Source: Hahella sp. HN01
Lineage (GTDB): Bacteria > Pseudomonadota > Gammaproteobacteria > Pseudomonadales > Oleiphilaceae
Assembly (NCBI RefSeq): GCF_018986435.1
Contig: NZ_JAHMIN010000006.1
Location: 83,682 to 115,793, forward strand
Length of the DNA: 32,112 nt
Reading direction: 5' to 3'
Shown here: positions 27,065 through 32,112 of the stretch, piece by piece
How positions within the stretch are numbered: position 1 is the first letter of the stretch
Layout: the number at the start of each line of letters is the position of its first letter
Notes under the pieces: generated by a model
Database searches by the model: none
What the model was told of the DNA's origin: nothing
Seen by the model: the letters and a program-made list of their open reading frames with translations, nothing else
Made by a program: the position numbers and the translations under genes

Positions 27065-27823
27065 TCACTCAAACGTAGGATCATTAAACCTACTAAACAG
27101 TTCCTTTAGCTTCCCACTCTCCATCAAACGATCCATCTCCCTGTCCCAAATCTCCGCGAATTTTCGTCCTTCGTCGTCGTATCTGAATCCGAGGTAGAAT
27201 TTTGCGCCTGGGATGACGTCTTTCTGGATGACGACGCGGTGGGCCAGGCGGGTGTCGATGACGGCGTCGACGAGGCGTTCTTCGTAGTCGAGGATGTAGT
27301 CGATGCGTCTGAGGTCGAGCATTTTCAGGGCGGCGTCTATGTCGACGAATTCGTGGACCTGGACGGGAACGGTCAGGATGCCGCTTTGGTCGAATCCAGA
27401 GTTGGGTTCCCAGGAGACGCGTTGTCCTCTCAATTGCTCCTGGCCGATCCAGTGATCTATTTTGCCCTTGAGGTGAGCGATGGAGAGGCTGCCCACATAG
27501 ATGTGCCAGCGTGGCAGGTAGATGTCCCGCATGCCTTTGTAAGCGCCGGGAAAGGCGTCGAAGTTGAGTTTTGCGGTTTGTACGTTGGCCTGGCATCGTT
27601 TGGGAGGCATGTAACTCACTTCCACAGAAACGCCGTTGTCCTCGTAAATAAGCTTCCACAATTCGTGATATAACCCCGTGCCATCCGGGTTGGTGTAGCC
27701 CTCCCAGATGGGGGTGCAGATGCGAATGGTGGAGTCGGCATATAGAGGTAGGTTTACGCCAAGTATAAGTAGTAAGGCGATCCAAGAAAGGCTCGGAGGG
27801 GATGACAGCCGTCTATTTGGCAT
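27065..27823 (-). CDS. Family 3 periplasmic solute-binding protein
   Basis: A 252-residue secreted protein of the SBP_bac_3 type. The signal peptide (core WIALLLILGVNLPLYA) precedes IRICTPIWEGYTNPDGTGLY, the usual first strand and ligand region of lobe 1. Later blocks are PPKRCQAN, FDAFPGAY and LRRIDYILDYE. As with the protein at 21460-22200, there is no transporter gene nearby, so it may be an orphan binding protein or sensor domain. Ligand unknown. The mature protein has two cysteines (RICTP and KRCQA), which could form a disulfide. Confidence 0.8.
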   Translation of the reverse strand: MPNRRLSSPPSLSWIALLLILGVNLPLYADSTIRICTPIWEGYTNPDGTGLYHELWKLIYEDNGVSVEVSYMPPKRCQANVQTAKLNFDAFPGAYKGMRDIYLPRWHIYVGSLSIAHLKGKIDHWIGQEQLRGQRVSWEPNSGFDQSGILTVPVQVHEFVDIDAALKMLDLRRIDYILDYEERLVDAVIDTRLAHRVVIQKDVIPGAKFYLGFRYDDEGRKFAEIWDREMDRLMESGKLKELFSRFNDPTFE

Positions 27824-27918
27824 TGGGATTCCAATTTGCTGTTACCAATATTTGTTGATGAAAAGGTATTGGCTTGATGAAGTATAGCAGCGGTAAATTG
27901 ATGGATCGTGGTCAAGAC

Positions 27919-27943
27919 TAACTAGAGAATTAATCCCTAGTTA
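27919..27943. repeat. Inverted repeat TAACTAG / CTAGTTA
   Basis: A 7-base perfect inverted repeat with an 11-base spacer lies between the binding-protein gene and the ImmA/IrrE gene. There is no T run, so it is not a terminator. An operator is possible. Confidence 0.35.
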
Positions 27944-28017
27944 ATTAGGTGCTATAGAGGAAGCCGAGAAAAGTCAGCTTTTTAAAACTCTATCTAGAGC
28001 GCTTCGTAGGAATAATT

Positions 28018-28863
28018 CTAAACCAGCTCTAGTTCTTCAAGCCTTATAGCCATTGCATCCACTGAGACGTTGAACTGATCAGCTAATGAAATAAATTGGA
28101 CTCTGTTATAACGCGTAACTCTAGCTAAGTATTGGCTCAGGTCTCTACGGGTTTTCAGTTTGCGGGATATCTCCTCAAGGCTTTGAGCAAGTGCGAATGC
28201 GCTCGTGTCATTCAACCTAAATTCTTGGGTTAAGAATCTCTCCTCAAATGCTTTTCGAATTTGTTTCTCTGGCATTAAAAAGAACGCTGCAAAAGTATCT
28301 GCTTCATATTCCATTGGGGCTTTGGACGCCCCGCCGCCACTACCATCCAATGCCCGGTCGCGATGAAATCCTACGCCTTCGTGAAGGATAGCGTGCCCGA
28401 GTTCATGTGCGGCAGTGAAATTCCTGAAATTGGGTAGAGGCTTCCGAGAAATAGCAACCTCTAAACTAATGGTATCTATTGAGCCGGCAACTTCGCATAA
28501 CTCTGCGCCATCTGGTTTATATTGGCCGAGCGTATCTTGCATGTTCACTGAATACCCAAGACATTTGAATGCCACTATTGGATCTAAAATGTCGATGGGG
28601 GAAGTAAGAGTTTGATCTGGGAAGAGTTGAGACCTGTTGCGCCACATCTCGGCTTGTAGATTACGGGCGAACCTCTCTATATCCGTTTTGGAAAATCTTT
28701 GGCCTTTTCGTTTTCCATTCAAAATTATGTCGGATGATATTGAAAAACTGGGCTTCTTAACGGAGGAAATTGCACTGAAGCCCCCTTCATCATCAAGGTA
28801 TGCGTAAGGATTTTTTAGAAGACGGCGGCTCTCGCGTATCTGATCGGCAAGGGATTGATCCAT
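28018..28863 (-). CDS. ImmA/IrrE family zinc metallopeptidase, orphan
   Basis: A 281-residue soluble protease. The zinc motif HELGH spans residues 153-157 (H153, E154, H157), with a downstream EYEADTFAAFFLMP segment supplying the third ligand, as in COG2856. Family members cleave HTH-type repressors (ImmA with ImmR in ICEBs1) or DdrO (IrrE in Deinococcus), freeing stress or mobile-element genes. Here no HTH repressor gene is adjacent. The first 90 residues precede the usual peptidase core and are unrecognised. The ATG at 28863 is chosen for GGAG five bases upstream; a GTG at 28869 is in frame. The DNA is AT-rich relative to neighbours, consistent with acquisition. Confidence 0.85.
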   Translation of the reverse strand: MDQSLADQIRESRRLLKNPYAYLDDEGGFSAISSVKKPSFSISSDIILNGKRKGQRFSKTDIERFARNLQAEMWRNRSQLFPDQTLTSPIDILDPIVAFKCLGYSVNMQDTLGQYKPDGAELCEVAGSIDTISLEVAISRKPLPNFRNFTAAHELGHAILHEGVGFHRDRALDGSGGGASKAPMEYEADTFAAFFLMPEKQIRKAFEERFLTQEFRLNDTSAFALAQSLEEISRKLKTRRDLSQYLARVTRYNRVQFISLADQFNVSVDAMAIRLEELELV

Positions 28864-28904
28864 ATTCACTCCGAAAAGTCATCTGCTCAAAAAATGCTCA
28901 GATC

Positions 28905-28933
28905 AATATATGGTAGATAGGAGTGTTAATCAA
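28905..28933 (-). promoter_or_regulatory. Candidate sigma-70 promoter of the ImmA/IrrE gene
   Basis: Reading leftward, TTGATT (28928-28933) and TATATT (28905-28910) are separated by exactly 17 bases. The ATG lies about 40 bases further on. Confidence 0.5.
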
Positions 28934-28973
28934 CAATACATATTGAATTAGCCATCATCTAAACGGAGGCGTA

Positions 28974-29018
28974 AAAAAACGCCCCCGACAGGCGAGTGCG
29001 GAAGGGCCCGGTCGGGGA
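28974..29018 (-). terminator. Rho-independent terminator of the radical SAM/ureohydrolase operon
   Basis: Leftward, GTCCCCGAC pairs with GTCGGGGGC (one G-U pair) across a GC-rich loop and is followed by G and seven Ts. It begins about 17 bases after the ureohydrolase stop. Confidence 0.85.
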
Positions 29019-29034
29019 CGAAGGGTTAAATCGG

Positions 29035-29976
29035 TCAGTCGCGTCGTCTTTCGGTCAAGCCGGCGAGGTAGTTCATGACGAAGTGGGCGGCGACTTCTGC
29101 GGTGTTGGAGGCGTCGTCCAGGGGCGGGCTGACTTCCACAATGTCCAGCCCGATGGTTTTGGTTTTGCGGGCGATTTCATAGAGTGCGTCGGCCACTTCA
29201 TACGCCATCAGGCCGCAGCCGTTAGGGACGCTGGTGCCCTGGGCGAAGGCGCGGTCGAGGCAGTCGATGTCCACGGACACGTAGACGCCGTCGGTATCGC
29301 GGGAGGCGTGGGCGATGGCTTCCTCCAGCGTGTTACGCCAGCCGTCGCGGCGTATCTCATAGGGCGTGCGCACCATGACGCCGGCCTGTTCCGCCCGCTC
29401 CATATATTCCCGCGAATAAATCGGCGCGTTGACGCCAAGCTGTACGCTGCTGGCGTGGCTGTACACGTCTTGCACCGTATACATCCAATGCCCCGAATGC
29501 TCCTGACCTTTCACCGGGGGACGGGAGTCGAAGTGGGCGTCAAACACGATCAGACCGAAACGCTGACCGCCGGAACGTTTAAGAAGTCCGCGCAGTATCG
29601 GATCAGTGACGGAATGATCGCCGCCCAGGAATACCGGCATGGTCGAGGGCGGCAGGGCTGTGACGGCTTCTTCGATGCGGGAATAGGTCTGGTGAATGTC
29701 ATTGCTGACGGGCACCGGCGCGCCGCGACGAAAACGCAGGGACGAAAGGTCCGCGCGTTTGTCCGTGCAATAAAGACTGAAACCGTTCAGCGCTTCCAAA
29801 ATGGCTGCGGGTCCGAATCGGGTTCCGGGTCGATGGCTCACTGCGAAATCGAAAGGAATCTCCACAAAGGTGATCAAGTCTGAACCGAAGTCGGCGCCGG
29901 CGGCGTCCTCTACATCCTTGACCCAGGCTTCGGACACCCATTTCAGCGACTGATCGTTGACAACTCTCTCGTACAT
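29035..29976 (-). CDS. Ureohydrolase (arginase/agmatinase family)
   Basis: A 313-residue binuclear-manganese amidinohydrolase. The metal ligands are present: H121 in GGDHS, D146-A-H148-F-D150 in DAHFDS and D236-I-D238 in SVDIDCLD. The family removes urea (or a related group) from guanidino or formimino substrates: arginine, agmatine, guanidinobutyrate, proclavaminate or guanidine. The segment after the last motif reads GTSVPNGCGL instead of the usual GTGTPEPGGL, so substrate choice may differ. GAGGAAG precedes the ATG. The gap to the radical SAM gene is 13 bases, so the two are co-transcribed. I call it only ureohydrolase; agmatinase would be an over-call. Confidence 0.88.
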   Translation of the reverse strand: MYERVVNDQSLKWVSEAWVKDVEDAAGADFGSDLITFVEIPFDFAVSHRPGTRFGPAAILEALNGFSLYCTDKRADLSSLRFRRGAPVPVSNDIHQTYSRIEEAVTALPPSTMPVFLGGDHSVTDPILRGLLKRSGGQRFGLIVFDAHFDSRPPVKGQEHSGHWMYTVQDVYSHASSVQLGVNAPIYSREYMERAEQAGVMVRTPYEIRRDGWRNTLEEAIAHASRDTDGVYVSVDIDCLDRAFAQGTSVPNGCGLMAYEVADALYEIARKTKTIGLDIVEVSPPLDDASNTAEVAAHFVMNYLAGLTERRRD

Positions 29977-29989
29977 GGCGGCTTCCTCA

Positions 29990-31267
29990 TCACACCGGTT
30001 GGATTGTTTGCGTTTTCACCATGGCCCCCTTGCGCGTCAGCTCCACGTGGCCAATGCCGACCGCCTGTTTGGCCCTTTCCACCACTGCGTCGTCGCCGTG
30101 TTTGGCGCGCCAGCGTTCGTATTCTTCAACCTTGCGGTTCATGGCGGACAGGTCGCGGCCTTGCCATTGGCGCTCCCGCACCAGACAAAAGCCGTTTTGA
30201 TCCGGCGTGCGGATTTTTTCCGCATAGGCGGAGTTCCATACATTTTCCAGCGAATCCTGACGCAAATGGCCGACCAGTCGCGACAGACCGTTGCAGTCGT
30301 ACACTTCGCCAAACAAATTCACGAACAGGCCGCAGTTAACCTGCCGGCAGCGATATCCGCCGCCCATGGGACGACTGGGGGAATAGATCAGCCCGTATTC
30401 CTCTTCGTCGATTTTGCGCATCATCTCAATCAGGTCATTGGCGCGCTCTTTCTCCAGCAACAGGGATTTATGATCCGCCATGCCTTCGGGGATCAGCGTC
30501 ATGATGTAGCTGTGCACGTTGTTGTCCCGGCACCAGCGAAACAGGTCCGCCACATCGCCCAAGTCGTGAAATTTCGGCGTCACCACTACATCGATGGCGA
30601 GGCGGGTGGGAATCGACTGGTTGAAACCCCGATCCAACAGCAGACCCATGGCGCTGCGCGCTTTGTCCCCGTAGCCGCGCACGCCCACCATACGATCCTG
30701 CACGGCGGTGTCGATGTTGTTGTACTTGAGGAAAACGGATGCGCCCAGTTTATAGAGGCGATCCGCTCCGGCGGCGTCCAGATGGTAGCCGCTGGTGAAC
30801 AGTACGGTGGTCATGCCCAGACTATGAATGTATTCGACGATCTCCCAGAAGCCGGGATCGATCATCGGCTCGCCGGCGCCGGGAAATTCGACCGTTGTGG
30901 CGCCCAGGCGGCGCGCCTGCAGAATAATGTCCTTGCGCTCCTCCGTGCTCAGCTCTATCCGGTCCGGCACATCGCTGTAGCGGTCCGGGGTGCGGTCGCA
31001 ATAGAAACACTTCAGCTTGCATTCGCCGGTCATATCAATGTCCAGGTGCAACAGACGATTCTCCGCCTGAGCCCGGCGAATCGTCTCCTGGCAGTAATCC
31101 GTACCCACCGCCCACAGGTTCTCCAGCCGGCTCTGCGCAGCCTGGATATGCGGGAGGGATTTGCGGTCCACATCGGGGGAGAGACGCAGACTCGGAAGAT
31201 TATCAGTCCGCTCTTCGGCGGCGTCGATCAGATGTACGTTCAACAGCGTTGAGTGATTCTTATCCAT
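29990..31267 (-). CDS. Radical SAM enzyme with SPASM-like C-terminus
   Basis: A 425-residue cytoplasmic iron-sulfur enzyme. The radical SAM cluster motif is C83-x3-C87-x-x-C90 (CKLKCFYC), followed by FPGAGEP, the GGEP-like SAM-binding segment. The C-terminus has a SPASM-like cysteine pattern (RCRQVNCGLF, VYDCNG, NGFC), likely holding an auxiliary cluster. Such enzymes modify peptides (epimerisation, thioether and C-C links) or small molecules. An 80-residue N-terminal part before the core is unrecognised and might bind a substrate. AAGGA lies eight bases before the ATG. It sits between an EamA transporter and a ureohydrolase. No peptide precursor gene was found in the 105-base and 13-base gaps around it. 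Confidence 0.9.
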   Translation of the reverse strand: MDKNHSTLLNVHLIDAAEERTDNLPSLRLSPDVDRKSLPHIQAAQSRLENLWAVGTDYCQETIRRAQAENRLLHLDIDMTGECKLKCFYCDRTPDRYSDVPDRIELSTEERKDIILQARRLGATTVEFPGAGEPMIDPGFWEIVEYIHSLGMTTVLFTSGYHLDAAGADRLYKLGASVFLKYNNIDTAVQDRMVGVRGYGDKARSAMGLLLDRGFNQSIPTRLAIDVVVTPKFHDLGDVADLFRWCRDNNVHSYIMTLIPEGMADHKSLLLEKERANDLIEMMRKIDEEEYGLIYSPSRPMGGGYRCRQVNCGLFVNLFGEVYDCNGLSRLVGHLRQDSLENVWNSAYAEKIRTPDQNGFCLVRERQWQGRDLSAMNRKVEEYERWRAKHGDDAVVERAKQAVGIGHVELTRKGAMVKTQTIQPV

Positions 31268-31372
31268 GACTGAATTCCTTTTTGATCCGTTTGCGTTACT
31301 GCTATTCCATGAGGCGTATCCCTTTCGTCTTCAGCGCCGTGAGCCCGTGGCGGGCAATTGGCGGCTGTGGAT

Positions 31373-32112
31373 TTAGTAGGCGTTCTGAGTGGGTTCTTGC
31401 AGTGTCCCTGAGGACTCGTCCAGTTCCTTTTTCGCTTTGTTTTTCTGGGACGAGGACTGGGCGTTTTTTTCTTTTATTGTGATAAGGCAGACGGCGACGA
31501 TGATGACGCCGATACCGACCATATTGACGACGGTCAGGCGTTCGCCCACCAGCGCGTAAGCGACCAGCCCGGCCACGAGAGGATCGAACATGCCGATAAT
31601 GGTGGCGGGTAGGGCGTCTACGTGGCGCAATCCGTACATCAACAGCCAGTACGGAATGATGGTGGCGATAATCGCGATAAACGCGATGTAGAGGACAACG
31701 TCCCCGGAGTAATCAATGGTATGAACGCTGAGCGCGGGCAGCGCAGCGAGCCACAGCAGGGAGCTGACCAGAAACGCATAGAGCGTTACCGTGCTGGCGC
31801 CGACGCCCCGTTGCTTACAGGCGTTGCCGAGCATATTGAAGATGGCGAACGCCAGACCGCAGGCCAACCCCACCAGCACCCCCGCGTTGAGGGAGAACAG
31901 CTCCGCCTCGCCGCCGGTGAGCAGGAAGCAGCCTACCACGCTCAAAGCGACGATGCCTGCGTCGCGAAGGTCAACGCGGCGTGAGGCGAAGGCGACGCTG
32001 ATCAACAGCACGAAAAATGGCGCGGTGTATTCCAGGGTGATGGCCGCCGCCACGCTGATCATGCTGATGGCGTAGTAAAAAGTGATGTTCACGGCGGTGA
32101 AAGCCAGGCCGG
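31373..32112 (-). CDS. EamA/DMT family transporter, 5' end outside window
   Basis: The visible part, about 245 residues, carries seven or so transmembrane helices of a ten-helix drug/metabolite transporter. It begins inside the first EamA domain (NITFYYAISMISVAA, LEYTAPFFVLLISVAF). The second domain ends with ATIIGMFDPLVAGLVAYALVGE-like sequence, the typical EamA signature. A charged, Ser/Lys/Gln-rich tail follows. The frame stays open to the window edge; the GTG at 32092 is internal, not the start. EamA proteins export amino acids, nucleosides or metallophores (for example CntI in Pseudomonas). It is the upstream neighbour of the radical SAM/ureohydrolase pair and may export their product; this is inference. 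Confidence 0.88.
   Translation of the reverse strand, partial: GLAFTAVNITFYYAISMISVAAAITLEYTAPFFVLLISVAFASRRVDLRDAGIVALSVVGCFLLTGGEAELFSLNAGVLVGLACGLAFAIFNMLGNACKQRGVGASTVTLYAFLVSSLLWLAALPALSVHTIDYSGDVVLYIAFIAIIATIIPYWLLMYGLRHVDALPATIIGMFDPLVAGLVAYALVGERLTVVNMVGIGVIIVAVCLITIKEKNAQSSSQKNKAKKELDESSGTLQEPTQNAY

Noticed and set aside
25037-28863. Prophage or integrative element boundaries around the AT-rich genes and the ImmA protease
   Set aside because: No integrase, att repeats, phage structural genes or tRNA found; chromosomal-style genes lie between the AT-rich patches.
29957-31252. 431-codon rightward ORF opposite the radical SAM gene
   Set aside because: Fully antisense to a gene with intact cluster motifs; its translation has no recognisable domain and is a composition artefact.

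Overview
This 32 kb window looks like chromosomal DNA from a free-living, probably marine, gammaproteobacterium with moderately high GC. Long two-component and cyclic-di-GMP proteins, TauE/SafE, bacterioferritin, periplasmic binding proteins and many lipoproteins all fit that. The gene style is most like Hahella and relatives (Oceanospirillales), but that placement is inference from memory, not a search. No rRNA, tRNA, CRISPR array, integrase or insertion sequence was seen.

Layout. (1) 143-2197: a divergent elongation factor G paralogue. (2) 2326-9885: a signalling block. A REC-PAS-GGDEF-EAL-REC protein runs rightward. It converges on a leftward operon of two tandem periplasmic binding proteins and a hybrid histidine kinase, with no permease or ATPase gene. 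(3) 10054-16360: the most unusual block. A leftward operon encodes a DapF-like epimerase with an altered substrate pocket, an MFS transporter fused to an N-terminal extracytoplasmic domain, and a 501-residue protein I cannot place. A PhyH-type iron/2-oxoglutarate dioxygenase is transcribed divergently. It could be a pathway that makes and exports a modified amino acid. (4) 16542-19916: two paralogous poly-glycine lipoproteins, a structured intergenic region with an orphan rightward terminator, a small secreted protein with a PEP-CTERM-like tail, and a REC-PAS protein without an output domain. (5) 20035-24998: TauE/SafE exporter, family 3 binding protein, bacterioferritin, serine beta-lactamase-like hydrolase with an 18-bp repeat tract, and a lipoprotein. 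(6) 25037-28863: an accessory stretch that is partly AT-rich. It holds two small unknown proteins, a GFA-family protein, a small membrane protein, another family 3 binding protein and an orphan ImmA/IrrE metallopeptidase. (7) 29035-32112: a leftward operon of EamA transporter (cut by the window edge), radical SAM/SPASM enzyme and ureohydrolase, closed by a clear terminator.

The two blocks most likely to hold undescribed biochemistry are the epimerase/MFS/unknown/dioxygenase cluster at 10-16.4 kb and the EamA/radical SAM/ureohydrolase operon at 29-32 kb. Each combines amino-acid-modifying chemistry with a dedicated transporter. Neither has a recognisable NRPS, NIS synthetase or peptide precursor gene in the window.
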